Source of the DNA: Pontibacter sp. SGAir0037 | GTDB taxonomy: Bacteria; Bacteroidota; Bacteroidia; Cytophagales; Hymenobacteraceae | NCBI RefSeq assembly: GCF_005491705.1 | Contig: NZ_CP028092.1 | Span: 682,001-746,000, forward strand | Reading direction: 5' to 3' | Length of the DNA stretch: 64,000 bases | Shown here: positions 34,883 through 44,508 of the stretch, in pieces | Layout of the letters: each line of letters begins with the position of its first letter | How positions within the stretch are numbered: position 1 is the stretch's first letter | Program-made: the position numbers and the translations under genes | Notes under the pieces: generated by a model | What the model saw: the letters and a program-made list of their open reading frames with translations, nothing else | Databases searched by the model: none | Told to the model about the DNA's origin: nothing

Positions 34883-36004
34883 TTAACCTGAAGCTATTAG
34901 CTTGTATTTTACAACAGAGGCATAAGTGGGTTTTCTGATAGCCTGTAATGTTTTAGGGTTGAGCAGCTCTACTTTATCTGCTCTTCTTAATTCTTCGAAA
35001 GCAGCAAGGTAATTTTCTTTGGTATAGTTCGTGCCCAGGTGATGCTCTTCGTAAATCTTTTCCACCGATTTATACTTAAACTGCGCTCCGGCCTGTGCCA
35101 GCGAGGCTACCAGGTTGTGCAGCGAATACAGATGCTGGTCCTGGAAAAGCACAAGCTGTGGCGAGCCCTGGTTAGCCTTAAAGGAAAGTACGCCATCTGG
35201 CTGGTAATCGCTGTACTCCTGTAAAATAGCTTTAAAGCTTTTATATGCCTGTTTGTGCCGCGTAGCAAACAGTATGAAATGATCTGCCTGGCTGGCATCG
35301 GGTAAGTTTACCTGGAGCAGGAGCGTAAACCTGCCTGCATGCTGCATAACCTGCCTGAGTTGTTCCGCCATAAACTCCTGCTTCCTGGCTTTGCTTTTTT
35401 CTTTTTTTAACAAATCCTGTATCTTCTGCAGTCGTGTTCCCAACAGGGCCGCCAGAGCCGGACTGCTTTTCCTGGCGCTTAATGCTTTGTGCATGCTTTC
35501 AGGCGAAAAGAGCATCAGTATATCTGCTGCAGCCTGAGGCAGGGCCTGCTGCAAAGTTTCCAGCGCAAACGGATTACGAAACGGATCCATGACCAGGAGT
35601 GCGGGCGCATCGGGCAGTGCGTTTAAGAATTCCTGCCGGCTTTCTTCTTCTACCAAGGCAGCAGGAACAGCGTGAAGTAACCGGAAAGCAGGTGAAGTTT
35701 GCAAAAGCTCCAGCTGCTTCTGCAGTACAGCCTGATCGGGGTGATGCAGGTGCAGGCTTAGTATTTCCCGGAGCTTCTCCTTTTTTGCAAGACATTGGGC
35801 CAGTGCGTCAAAAGCCGTAGGCGTATTCAGGGCATCAGTGGCATCGTCTGTTTGTAAATCAATATAGCGAATTCCCTGGGGTTCGGGAGCTTCTGCTAAA
35901 TAAGTGGTGAACCAGGTTTCTAAGTAAGCGCTTAAAAGATGCTGTTTTACGTCAGAGAAGCTGCGTTTCTGCTTAAAAAAAGAATTCGGTTCTGGTAATG
36001 ACAT
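34883..36004 (-). CDS. TcmP-like (three-Cys-motif partner) protein, divergent
   Basis: A 373-residue protein. The strongest family traits are in the C-terminal third: HFILFATRHKQAYKSFKAIL, then SVEKIYEEHHLGTNYTKENYLAAFEELRRADKVELL cited by position (about 310-345), both typical of the three-Cys-motif partner protein TcmP. In the N-terminal part the expected YxDxFAGPG stretch is replaced by GIRYIDLQTDDAT. The usual partner, a Gp37/Gp68-type radical-SAM-like three-Cys protein, is not in the window. The function of TcmP is unknown, with phage and defence contexts in some genomes. This is a tentative assignment. Confidence 0.55.
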   Translation of the reverse strand: MSLPEPNSFFKQKRSFSDVKQHLLSAYLETWFTTYLAEAPEPQGIRYIDLQTDDATDALNTPTAFDALAQCLAKKEKLREILSLHLHHPDQAVLQKQLELLQTSPAFRLLHAVPAALVEEESRQEFLNALPDAPALLVMDPFRNPFALETLQQALPQAAADILMLFSPESMHKALSARKSSPALAALLGTRLQKIQDLLKKEKSKARKQEFMAEQLRQVMQHAGRFTLLLQVNLPDASQADHFILFATRHKQAYKSFKAILQEYSDYQPDGVLSFKANQGSPQLVLFQDQHLYSLHNLVASLAQAGAQFKYKSVEKIYEEHHLGTNYTKENYLAAFEELRRADKVELLNPKTLQAIRKPTYASVVKYKLIASG

Positions 36005-36196
36005 AGCATGTTAGTTCACTTCCGGTAGTATCAGCAAAGGCTGGTAATGGACCTTACGGTAAATTTAAATTTTGTGTAACGGCTGCTTTATGCAAGGCAG
36101 GCAAGTTTACAAACTGCTAAATTAATTAGTATTTAAGATTGATGGCTAAAAAAAATAGTTTTATTTTGAAAATGAAGGCGGCGCTTCTGAATAGCC

Positions 36197-37114
36197 TTAG
36201 TCGCGGACACAGAAAATATTACCTTCCATGGCCAGGTCAGTTTTAGGGAATAAAGCCTGGGCTTCGGCTAAAAGTGGCGTCAGGTCTTTGTAGCGCACCG
36301 AAAAGTGCCCGATCAGGAGCTGGCGCACCTGGGCGGCACAGGCCATCTCTGCTGCTTGCCTGGCGGTACTATGAAAGGTGAACGTAGCCCTTTCCTGCAG
36401 GTCGTGTGTAAAAGTGGCCTCGTGGTAAAGCAAGTCAACGTTTTTGAGGTAAGGGAGCAGGTCCGGCTTATAGCGGCTGTCTGAGCAATAGGCATAGCTG
36501 CGGCTGCGTTTGGGCCCGGTTGTTACCTCTTTATGCTGTACCAGTATGTTCCCCTGCTCGTCCAGAACATCTTCTCCCCATTTTAGGCGCACAAGCTGAG
36601 GGGGAGTAAGAAAGGGGGGGAGTTTTTCTTTCAGGAGGGATCGCGGCTTCTGCTTTTCCCGGAAAAGAAAACCACAGCAGGGTACCCGATGCTCCATGGG
36701 CAAGGTATGCACGGTTATTTGTTTATCCTCGAATATCTTTTTGTAGCAGGTGGTATCCAGCTCGTGAAAGATGAGTTGAAAACACAGGTTGGTGCCGGAG
36801 TACTTAAACTGCAGACTTAAGATTTCGGAAAGGCCGGGTGGGCCGAAAAGGTGGAGGGGGAGGTGCCTGCCCTGCAAATGCATGGTGGAAAGCAATCCGG
36901 CCAGGCCAAAGTAATGGTCGCCGTGCAGGTGGCTGATGTATATATTACAAATGCGCTGATGCTTTATCTTATAAAGCATCAGCTGCATTTGTGTGCCTTC
37001 TCCGCAATCAATTAGATGGTACTGATTGCCGATGGTTAAAACCTGGGCTGTATGATGCCTGTTTGCCGAGGGTGTGGCCGACGAACTGCCAAGTATCCTG
37101 AGTTCGAAATCCAC
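36197..37114 (-). CDS. rnz: Ribonuclease Z
   Basis: A protein of about 305 residues that trims the 3' trailer of tRNA precursors. The metallo-beta-lactamase core motif SHLHGDHYFGLAGLLSTM and the N-terminal LRILGSSSATPSANRHHTAQVL (cited by position, near residues 5-26) are typical, as are DCGEGTQMQL, YCSDSRY and EATFTHDL. There is no ATG. The GTG at 37114 (giving MDFELRILG) fits homologues best, and TTG at 37120 is the alternative, in frame with the upstream stop. It is the last gene of a purC-STAS-rnz unit, starting about 10-15 bases after the STAS stop codon. Confidence 0.92.
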   Translation of the reverse strand: MDFELRILGSSSATPSANRHHTAQVLTIGNQYHLIDCGEGTQMQLMLYKIKHQRICNIYISHLHGDHYFGLAGLLSTMHLQGRHLPLHLFGPPGLSEILSLQFKYSGTNLCFQLIFHELDTTCYKKIFEDKQITVHTLPMEHRVPCCGFLFREKQKPRSLLKEKLPPFLTPPQLVRLKWGEDVLDEQGNILVQHKEVTTGPKRSRSYAYCSDSRYKPDLLPYLKNVDLLYHEATFTHDLQERATFTFHSTARQAAEMACAAQVRQLLIGHFSVRYKDLTPLLAEAQALFPKTDLAMEGNIFCVRD

Positions 37115-37129
37115 AGGCAAACAATAAGC

Positions 37130-37507
37130 TTAGTCTTCTTTTTTAGTCAAGTCCTGCTCAATCTCGTGCAGAAAAACGCGGTCAATCGCTTCTTCTACAG
37201 TAGGCAGAATGTTTAAAACAGACTCTAATTTAGATATTGTTACCAGTTTCATCACATGATCCTGTAAACCTGTAAGGATCAGAAGTCCGTTAGACGAGTT
37301 GCAAAGCCTGTTCGCTATCAGAATAGAGCTTAGGCCAGAAGAATCTGTGTATTTAACGTTGTTAAGATCCAGGATCAGGTTAGTAATTCCTTCTGCATTC
37401 AATTTCACAAACTCAGACTTCAGGTCAGGAGCAATAGAAGTATCTAACTTCTTTTCATCTATCGTGATAGTGGTATAATTTTCTTTCTTATCAATCGTGT
37501 ACTTCAT
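37130..37507 (-). CDS. STAS-domain protein (anti-sigma factor antagonist-like)
   Basis: A 125-residue single STAS domain, related to SpoIIAA and RsbV. The family's phosphorylatable serine motif is present in LDLNNVKYTDSSGLSSILIA (Ser near 57-58), followed by GLQDHVMKLVTISKLESVLNI. Such proteins bind anti-sigma kinases and relieve sigma-factor inhibition, but in Bacteroidota the partner is seldom known and none is near. It is sandwiched between purC and rnz with short gaps, so it is probably cotranscribed. Confidence 0.88.
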   Translation of the reverse strand: MKYTIDKKENYTTITIDEKKLDTSIAPDLKSEFVKLNAEGITNLILDLNNVKYTDSSGLSSILIANRLCNSSNGLLILTGLQDHVMKLVTISKLESVLNILPTVEEAIDRVFLHEIEQDLTKKED

Positions 37508-37561
37508 AGATCTACCATTAAGGATTTAAACGCGAATGTACCAAATTTTACGCTAATAAGT

Positions 37562-38509
37562 CTAACCTTTTAGGCTAAAAATTGTTTTCTCCACATTCTG
37601 CTCAATGCGTTTGAGCACTTCGTTATAATTCATTTTTTCAAATTTCTGGCCTGTAACCATGCCAAAAAGCTCGATATAGCGCTCAGAAATCTGTTGTACT
37701 ACATCGTCTGTCATTTCAGGAACCGTTTGTCCCTCTTTACCCTGAAATCCGTTTTCAATGAGCCACTGACGAACAAACTCTTTAGAAAGTTGTCGTTGCG
37801 GTTCTCCTTTTTCCTGTCGTTCAGCATAGCCTTCGCTGTAGAAATAACGAGAAGAATCAGGTGTATGGATTTCATCAATAAGATAAATCTGGCCATTGTA
37901 CTTGCCAAACTCATACTTTGTGTCTACCAGAATAAGGCCTTGTTCTTTAGCCAGGGCTGTACCGCGTGCAAACAAAGAACGGGTATAATCCTCTAATTTA
38001 AGATAATCTTCTTCGGAAACAATTTTTTTGGCTAAAATTTCTTCTCTGGAGATGTCTTCATCATGGCCCTCATCTGCCTTTGTGGTAGGAGTGATAATGG
38101 GTTCAGGAAGCTTATCGTTTTCCCGTAAGCCATCGGGCAGGCTTACACCACACAAAGTGCGTTTACCAGCTTTATACTCGCGCCACGCATGGCCGGCAAG
38201 GTAGCCTCTGATTACCATCTCTACTTTAAAGGGTTCGCAACGGTACCCTATTGTTACACTGGGATCTGGTGTGGCTATCACCCAATTCGGAACAATGTCG
38301 GCGGTTGCCGTTAAAAACAGGCTGGCAATCTGGTTGAGTACTTGTCCTTTATAAGGTATAGGGCGTGGCAGTACAACATCAAATGCGGAAATGCGGTCTG
38401 TTGCTACAACAGCCAGTCTGTCCTCAAAATAATATACGTCGCGAACTTTGCCTCTATAAAAGCCAGTTTGATTGGCAAAAGAGAAGTTGGTTTCTTTTAT
38501 GGCCTCCAT
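37562..38509 (-). CDS. purC: Phosphoribosylaminoimidazole-succinocarboxamide synthase
   Basis: SAICAR synthase of de novo purine biosynthesis, joining aspartate to CAIR with ATP. The 315 residues include [12 protein letters not shown] and [15 protein letters not shown] at the start, [17 protein letters not shown] in the middle and [27 protein letters not shown] near 200-225, all PurC signatures. The length is of the long eukaryote/Bacteroidota type rather than the short 240-residue type. I chose the ATG at 38509 over an in-frame TTG nine codons earlier. It is the first gene of the purC-STAS-rnz set. Confidence 0.95.
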   Translation of the reverse strand: MEAIKETNFSFANQTGFYRGKVRDVYYFEDRLAVVATDRISAFDVVLPRPIPYKGQVLNQIASLFLTATADIVPNWVIATPDPSVTIGYRCEPFKVEMVIRGYLAGHAWREYKAGKRTLCGVSLPDGLRENDKLPEPIITPTTKADEGHDEDISREEILAKKIVSEEDYLKLEDYTRSLFARGTALAKEQGLILVDTKYEFGKYNGQIYLIDEIHTPDSSRYFYSEGYAERQEKGEPQRQLSKEFVRQWLIENGFQGKEGQTVPEMTDDVVQQISERYIELFGMVTGQKFEKMNYNEVLKRIEQNVEKTIFSLKG

Positions 38510-39172
38510 TAATATGTCAGGTTTATAGGCGAGCAAAGTTAGTTATATTTTAGAGGTCTGGAAATTTTTATAATGTTTGTTTCTAAGGCAGCCCGACTAC
38601 ATTATTTTCTGCCTGTTACAGGCTGCTTAGGATAAGCGTATATACATTGGTAGTTGAAATTAGTTTTATACTATAGAGCCTATAGTTTGCATATTATTCA
38701 GAATATAAGCGCTGATGTATATACTTTGTTTTGTATTAAACGCAAGGTGCCAGTATAAATTACCCATACTCGCGTTTTGTACGGTTGCTTCTTATAAGCA
38801 GGTATGAGGTTCATTCTTTGCAGGCTGTTGCAGGAGCCGGACAAACTAAGGCTGTAGCTGGTAGTCTCTTGTATTTGCCATTCCACGCTTTATATCACAT
38901 CTTTGCCATACAACATGTCCCAGCTATGGGTTGAATAGTATTCTATCTGCTATTCACATTTATAAAAAAATAGCTTAGGGTTGTTACTACCTTACCTTTG
39001 CAAGAAGCTTGTGCTATGTTGTTAGGAATAGATCAATAGGCTTGACTATAAAGCCTGAAACAGAGAGAGCATAATTCTGATCCGGGATTTGGAGTTGGAT
39101 TAATATGAATTTTATCTGCAGGGTGAGCAGTGTATTATATTACAGATCGAAGCATTTGTAAAGAATAATTGG
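38510..39172. other. Long divergent intergenic region, no gene seen
   Basis: About 660 bases between purC and the potassium channel gene. It is AT-rich. A 62-codon minus frame (38698-38886) shows no signal peptide, domain or ribosome site and was rejected. Promoters for both genes must lie here, but I could not place them with confidence. Confidence 0.45.
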
Positions 39173-40978
39173 ATGTGTATGGACAGAGAATCTTTGAATA
39201 GAGCCTTGTATGGTAGTAAAATTCTAGTATATAAAACTTTAAGACGTACTACCTATGTACTTACATTATTGGCAGTAGGTCTGTTGCTGTATGCACATGG
39301 CGTAGAGAAAAAACTGGAGGCACTCAGCTTGATCTACCAGCTGATAGACGGTATAATGGTTGCATTTGTCGTCATATATTTTCTGAGAATGCTTTACAGC
39401 TTTGAGAGAAGCAAGTTTATACGTAGCACCTGGTTTGAAGGACTGTTGATGGGAATCATCCTGCTGCATGTATGCTGCACGTATATTTTCCGCTTTCCTA
39501 TTCTATACTTTTTATTTGAAGGTATTGGTATTCCTCTTTCTGTAGAACTGTATAGGGTGCTGGTGTCGCTTTACATGCTGCTTCTGGCGCTTGTAGAGTT
39601 GTTGGCAACAAGGATTTACCTGCGGGCTGTGCAACTGAGAACTACCACTACTTTTCTGCTTAGTTTCCTTCTGCTGATCCTAGCAGGTACCACGCTTCTA
39701 ATGTTGCCTAAAATGAGTCATTCTCCGGAGGGAATCAGATTTATAGATGCGTTATTTATGGCCATTAGCTCCTCCTGCATCACTGGGCTTGCCGTGGTTG
39801 ACGTGGGCAGTTATTTCACTTTTTCAGGACAGGTAGTAATTCTGATACTGGTGCAGCTAGGCGGCTTAGGTATGCTTACGTTTGCTACTTTTATTGCATC
39901 TTTAATGCGCCAAGGCATTGGTATTAAACACCAGATAGCTGTGCATGAATTGGTAGAGGGTGAATCTGTTTATACTTCAGGTAGCCTGATGCGCAAGCTC
40001 CTTTTGTTCACCTTAATAATTGAGGGGCTAGGAGCTGTTTTCATTTATTTAACTTGGGGAGATGAGGTATACTTCCCCAATATCGGTTCCAAACTTTTTT
40101 TTTCTGTTTTTCATGCAGTTACTGCTTTTTGTAATGCCGGCTTTTCTCTTTTCCCGGAAGGACTTTATACACCACCTGTTCAAAATTCTTACGCGCTTCA
40201 CCTGATTGTTGCCAGTTTGGTTATAGTAGGCGGGCTTGGTGTGCCTACTATTGTCGATGTGTTTTCTCCTGCCAATGTACGTGATCGTATTCGAAAACCC
40301 TGGAAAAAATGGAAGACACTCTCCCGAATTACAATTTATTCTTCAACTGTGTTACTTGTATTTGGTACAATTGTATTCTTTTTGCTGGAATATTATAATA
40401 CCCTTTCAGGGCATGGTTTAGTAGGGGGGCTGACTACTGCGTTTTTCCAGTCAGTTACAACACGGTCATCAGGCTTCAATACCGTAGATATCTCAGCTTT
40501 GTCAGTTCCTTGCCTGATGCTTTTTATTTTTCTGATGTTCATAGGTGCTTCGCCAGGCTCTACAGGGGGTGGTATTAAAACTACAACTTTTGTAGTTATT
40601 TTGTTTGCTGTAGCCTCTACTATTCGGAACAGGCCTACTATACAAATCGGTCGTAGAACCATTCCTCATGTAGTTGCTTATAAAGCTTTTTCTGTTTTTA
40701 CGTTCGCTGCTTTAGCTAATTTCTTTTTTATTTTTATTCTAACATTAACGGATGCTCAGTTTAGTGTACTTGTGCTGGCGTTTGAACAGGTATCAGCCTT
40801 TTCAACTACGGGCTTAAGCACAGGAATTACAGCCGGGCTCTCCGATATGGGTAAATGTGTAATTATGCTTTCGATGTACATGGGTAGAGTGGGTACGCTC
40901 ACTCTGGCACTGGCTCTGAGTGCACGCCAAATGCACGCCACCTATAAATACCCGATAACAAATGTGGTAGTCGGTTAA
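39173..40978 (+). CDS. TrkH/KtrB-type potassium uptake channel with N-terminal extension
   Basis: A 601-residue inner-membrane K+ uptake protein. The last 430 residues carry four K+-filter half-loops, each with the key glycine: SCITGLAV, FCNAGFSL, RSSGFNTV and FSTTGLST, in order. The motif GASPGSTGGGIKTTTFV lies between loops 3 and 4. An extra N-terminal region of about 165 residues contains four membrane helices and is common in Bacteroidota members. The regulatory RCK partner (TrkA/KtrA), normally next door, is missing here. The starts ATG 39173 and ATG 39179 are both possible. Codon use is AT-richer than that of its neighbours. Confidence 0.93.
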   Translation: MCMDRESLNRALYGSKILVYKTLRRTTYVLTLLAVGLLLYAHGVEKKLEALSLIYQLIDGIMVAFVVIYFLRMLYSFERSKFIRSTWFEGLLMGIILLHVCCTYIFRFPILYFLFEGIGIPLSVELYRVLVSLYMLLLALVELLATRIYLRAVQLRTTTTFLLSFLLLILAGTTLLMLPKMSHSPEGIRFIDALFMAISSSCITGLAVVDVGSYFTFSGQVVILILVQLGGLGMLTFATFIASLMRQGIGIKHQIAVHELVEGESVYTSGSLMRKLLLFTLIIEGLGAVFIYLTWGDEVYFPNIGSKLFFSVFHAVTAFCNAGFSLFPEGLYTPPVQNSYALHLIVASLVIVGGLGVPTIVDVFSPANVRDRIRKPWKKWKTLSRITIYSSTVLLVFGTIVFFLLEYYNTLSGHGLVGGLTTAFFQSVTTRSSGFNTVDISALSVPCLMLFIFLMFIGASPGSTGGGIKTTTFVVILFAVASTIRNRPTIQIGRRTIPHVVAYKAFSVFTFAALANFFFIFILTLTDAQFSVLVLAFEQVSAFSTTGLSTGITAGLSDMGKCVIMLSMYMGRVGTLTLALALSARQMHATYKYPITNVVVG

Positions 40979-41374
40979 ATAGTGTAATTATTATGTTAAA
41001 TAATATGGTTTTTATATTTTATAAAGCTAATTTTAAACGATTGATGCAGAAGGTGTCCTGATCTTAAAACGTTGCTAGCTAATCAAGAGTAATAGCAATT
41101 ACATATTGTTAAAAGAGTATTTTGGTTTCTATAATGCTGGAACAGTTGCCGGCGACTAAATGATAGGGTAATTAAGAAGAATGTTGTTGAGTGCTTTGCA
41201 TGTAGCGTTTGTCGCCTTTTAATGGCGATAGCTACCAAGTGCGGCTGGTAGAAGTTATAGCTGGCGTGATACCTCATTTTTTGCAGTCAGGGGCTGCCGT
41301 TTATCCGGCCGGGGCTCGACTGAATTAAAACCATTAGAATTGAAGATAAATGTTGGCAACTAAAAAGGAAAGAC
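40979..41374. other. Intergenic region between potassium channel and Usp genes
   Basis: About 395 bases that separate two plus-strand genes, so the Usp gene probably has its own promoter. I see no TAnnTTTG core and no clear hairpin. A 64-codon minus-strand frame (41083-41277) has nothing to support it. Confidence 0.4.
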
Positions 41375-42193
41375 ATGGACAAGCGATTTATTGTATTGAT
41401 CGATTTTTCTGATTATTCTGATAATATGGTACGTTATGCCTACAATTGGTCCAGGCAGGCAGAAGCTAAGCTCCTGTTACTGCACCAGGTTGCTGTAGTA
41501 GCCCCTGCCATGGCCGACAGTACAACCAGGGCATCAATTGCCATGCATGCCAGGACTAGGGCATTTCAAAAGCTAAAAGCTCTTATCCATTCCAACGTTC
41601 CTGACAACGAGGAGGTGCAATTATCAGTGGTGGAAACAGATTTAAAGTACACTTTGGCAAAACTTGTGGCTGAGCCATATGACCAGTTGATATTCCTAAG
41701 TCTTAAAGGTACAGGTCTCCTGAAGCAGCTGTTTATGGGTAGTGTTGCCATTGATGTTATTGAAAATGCAAATGCCCTTGTGGCCGCAATACCAAAAAAT
41801 ATACCTTACTTTTCTCCCAGAAAGCTATTCATCGCCGTTAGCGATAAGCATCCTCTGAATATTTCAGCTTTAGAAAAATTAATGCAGTTTATCCCTGGTC
41901 ACGTCGATATGATCATTTTCTTTCATTTAGCTAAGGGCAACGAAGACACAGCCAGTGTAGCGGAAGAACTGGAAAAGCTTAGCTGGCGGTTTAGCGCAAT
42001 TTGCCCAACACAACATGCTATTTATCACGATAAAAATGCTTTTGAAGACATGCGAGCCATGGTTTTAAACAAAAATGAAGAACTGTTAGTTTTACAGAAG
42101 GGCTCTAGGCTGTTTGTTGATCAGCTTTTTAGGAAGTTTCTGGTAAATGAACTGGTTTATCAGGGTGAAATACCCTTGCTGGTACTGCCCTGA
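41375..42193 (+). CDS. Universal stress protein (UspA family)
   Basis: A 272-residue protein with a first Usp domain (about 1-145) beginning RFIVLIDFSDYSDNMVRYAYNWS and containing DQLIFLSLKGTGLLKQLFMGSVAIDVIEN, and a degenerate second domain (150-272). The G-x-G-S ATP loop is altered (KGTGLLKQLFMGSVAI), so ATP binding is uncertain. AAGGA 8 bases before the ATG supports the start. Placement between a K+ channel and a K+/H+ antiporter suggests a role in ion or osmotic stress; some Usp domains regulate K+ transporters directly. Confidence 0.83.
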   Translation: MDKRFIVLIDFSDYSDNMVRYAYNWSRQAEAKLLLLHQVAVVAPAMADSTTRASIAMHARTRAFQKLKALIHSNVPDNEEVQLSVVETDLKYTLAKLVAEPYDQLIFLSLKGTGLLKQLFMGSVAIDVIENANALVAAIPKNIPYFSPRKLFIAVSDKHPLNISALEKLMQFIPGHVDMIIFFHLAKGNEDTASVAEELEKLSWRFSAICPTQHAIYHDKNAFEDMRAMVLNKNEELLVLQKGSRLFVDQLFRKFLVNELVYQGEIPLLVLP

Positions 42194-42236
42194 AAGCAAC
42201 TGAGTAAAATTGTAGAGCTTCCAAGTATGAATAACG

Positions 42237-43700
42237 CTAGCCGTTCAAGACTCGCTGAACATTTTCAAGTTCTTTCTCATGTTCCATCAACACCATAAGC
42301 TTGTCTCCTGCTTCCAGTACTGTTGAGCCATTTGGAGTAATAAATTTCCCCTGCCGATCAATCAAAACCACCAGCGAAACTTTAGGAAGGTGCAACTGAA
42401 GCAGCGATTTGCCAGCGGCAGGACTGCCATCTGCAAGTTTTATTTCTACAAGCGTGCTCATAGTATCGTAGCCCATGTCTTCACCCAGCCGGATGCGTCG
42501 CAGGCTTTCGCTTTTTTGGTCTAAATTCAGCCATTTAGCTACCAGGCTCAGAGTAGTCCCCTGTAGCATAACGGAGGTTAGAACAATAAAGAAAACGATG
42601 TTAAAAATCATATCTGATCTTTCTACACCTGCCAGCAAGGGATAAGTTGCAAAAACAATCGGCACAGCACCTCTGAGTCCTACCCAAGACACATAAAGCT
42701 TTTCCTGAAGTGTAGTGCGGAAGAACGACAGGCCGATAAAGACGCTCAGCGGGCGTGCAACAAAAATCAGGAACAGAGAGATGAGTATGCCAATACCTAT
42801 AACCGGTAAAATTTGAGAAGGGAAAACCAGCAGGCCTAGCGTTAAGAACATCAGGATTTGCATGAGCCAGGCCAGGCCATCGTAGAATCGTGTAAGGCTT
42901 CCTTTATGAAGGTATCGGCTGTTGCCCAAGATAACTGCAGCAATGTATATAGCTAAAAAGCCGTTGCCGCCAATCACATTAGTGAAGGCATAGGTGAAGA
43001 AAACCATTGCCAGGGTCATGGCTGGATATAGCCCCTCCTGCTCCAGCCGGATACGGTTAATGGTTAAGGTCATAAACCTGCCCATTAGCAAACCTATCAA
43101 AGCTCCCAGCACCATCTGTATGAAAAACATCGGAACCAACTGCCAAATGCTAGCTCCTGGGTTGGCGATAAGAAATGTAAAACTAACCGTTAAGAAATAA
43201 GCCATTGGGTCGTTGCTGCCCGACTCTAATTCTAAGGTGGGGCGAAGGTTGTTTTTAAGGCCGATGTTTTTTGAACGAAGAATGGAAAAAACGGCAGCAG
43301 CATCGGTAGAGGAAACAATGGCTCCGAGTAAAAGCCCTTCCAGTAAACTGAAATTCAGAAACCAGTATGCAAACAGTCCTACCAGTATAGCGGTAATAAA
43401 CACCCCAAACGTAGATAGCATTACACCACGCCATAGAACAGGTCGTGTACTTTCCCAGCGGGTATCCAAACCACCTGAAAAAAGGATAATAGTAAGGGCA
43501 ATGGTGCCCAGAGATTGCGCTGACTGAGAGTCGTTAAAGTAAATTCCTCCTATTCCCTCGGAACCGGCCAGTATACCGACGCCTAAAAACAACACAAGCG
43601 CTGGAATGCCAAATTTCCCTAAGCTTCTGCTGATAATAATGCTAACCATCAACAGGATAGAGGAGGCGAGCAAAATGTCTTCCGTAGAAAATGCTGTCAT
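42237..43700 (-). CDS. K+/H+ antiporter (CPA1 family, CvrA/NhaP2-like)
   Basis: A 487-residue inner-membrane cation/proton antiporter. About 12-13 helices form the Na+/H+ exchanger domain (1-390), with SSTDAAAVFSILR, LESGSNDPMAYFL (the Asp pair region used for cation exchange) and WVGLRGAVPIVFATYP. A C-terminal cytoplasmic TrkA_C/RCK-like domain (about 405-485) with GSTVLEAGDKLMVLMEH allows control by a nucleotide or ion. The C-domain marks it as the K+ efflux type rather than a plain Na+ antiporter. It converges on the Usp gene and completes a potassium-handling group. Confidence 0.92.
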   Translation of the reverse strand: MTAFSTEDILLASSILLMVSIIISRSLGKFGIPALVLFLGVGILAGSEGIGGIYFNDSQSAQSLGTIALTIILFSGGLDTRWESTRPVLWRGVMLSTFGVFITAILVGLFAYWFLNFSLLEGLLLGAIVSSTDAAAVFSILRSKNIGLKNNLRPTLELESGSNDPMAYFLTVSFTFLIANPGASIWQLVPMFFIQMVLGALIGLLMGRFMTLTINRIRLEQEGLYPAMTLAMVFFTYAFTNVIGGNGFLAIYIAAVILGNSRYLHKGSLTRFYDGLAWLMQILMFLTLGLLVFPSQILPVIGIGILISLFLIFVARPLSVFIGLSFFRTTLQEKLYVSWVGLRGAVPIVFATYPLLAGVERSDMIFNIVFFIVLTSVMLQGTTLSLVAKWLNLDQKSESLRRIRLGEDMGYDTMSTLVEIKLADGSPAAGKSLLQLHLPKVSLVVLIDRQGKFITPNGSTVLEAGDKLMVLMEHEKELENVQRVLNG

Positions 43701-43854
43701 ATAGCTTTTAAGCCTAGTTAATGAGCAAAAAGCGGAGTAGCCCTGTCTTTTTTACAAGATAATCATTTTTGCTGTAGTACGGTCTTTCAGCCAAACGGGG
43801 CATACATTTCAAATGGGAAATAATAATTTCCTAAACATTCAGCTTGCATGTGGC

Positions 43855-43885
43855 TTTAAAAAAATATAGGGTGCTGGTATCTTTG
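43855..43885 (+). promoter_or_regulatory. Promoter of the small secreted protein gene
   Basis: TTTA (43855-43858), 19 bases, then TATCTTTG (43878-43885) which matches TAnnTTTG exactly. Spacing is ideal. Transcription would start near 43892, 23 bases before the ATG. A second core, TATTTTTG (43903-43910), is too close to the ATG to be used. Confidence 0.55.
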
Positions 43886-43914
43886 CTTTGGTTTATAAAC
43901 TGTATTTTTGCAGC

Positions 43915-44295
43915 ATGAATAGCCCTTTAAAATCTGCTGTGCTGCTCCTTTTCGCTTTGATGCTCGCCTTTGCGGGTATTGGAGAAGGAATGGGCATGCC
44001 TGCAACACCGGCTGCGTCTTTGGCTTTAGAGCAGGAAGAAGGGCATCCGCATGTTTTTCAGGGGGAGCAAACAAAATCGCAGTTGCTGCACAAGTCCGGT
44101 TGGGACTATGTCAGCACGGGAGACAATTTGCCTGTACCTGTCTCTAAAGGACATTCAAATTATCTTTTAAACCTTTCGCATGCACTTGAGCACACGATGC
44201 AGTGCCAGGCAATGCAGTATTTGTTTCAATCGAAACGGTTCAGCCTCAGCCTGTCGGGCAGCGATATCATTTTTCCTTTCCATTATTTCTGGTAA
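43915..44295 (+). CDS. Small secreted protein of unknown function
   Basis: A 126-residue frame that I do not recognise. A signal peptide is clear (LKSAVLLLFALMLAFAGIGE, about residues 5-24). The mature part is His- and Gln-rich, with GHPHVFQGEQTKSQLLHKS, SHALEHTMQCQAMQYLF and a short aromatic end (FPFHYFW). One cysteine in the mature part could bind metal with nearby His and Met, but this is speculative. A promoter of good spacing precedes it, and codon use looks natural. It is likely a real periplasmic protein. Confidence 0.55.
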   Translation: MNSPLKSAVLLLFALMLAFAGIGEGMGMPATPAASLALEQEEGHPHVFQGEQTKSQLLHKSGWDYVSTGDNLPVPVSKGHSNYLLNLSHALEHTMQCQAMQYLFQSKRFSLSLSGSDIIFPFHYFW

Positions 44296-44508
44296 ATGCT
44301 TTGTGCAACCTGCTGCCTTCGCAGGTAAATTCATTTTCATTTCAGGCATGTTCATGGTCTGGCTGCACGCTTAGGCTGCTGGCCTTAAAATATTGCGTCA
44401 GGTCTTAAAATTTGTAATGGCTTTACCGGGGCAGTAAAAGCAGGGCACTGCCTTCTGGCAGCATCCTGCGCTTCACAATCAATACAAAGAAATTTCAATT
44501 CAATAGTC

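Noticed and set aside
38698..38886. A 62-codon minus-strand frame in the purC-channel spacer
   Set aside because: No signal peptide, ribosome site, promoter or recognisable motif, and AT-rich composition.
41083..41277. A 64-codon minus-strand frame between the potassium channel and Usp genes
   Set aside because: No supporting feature; it looks like chance.
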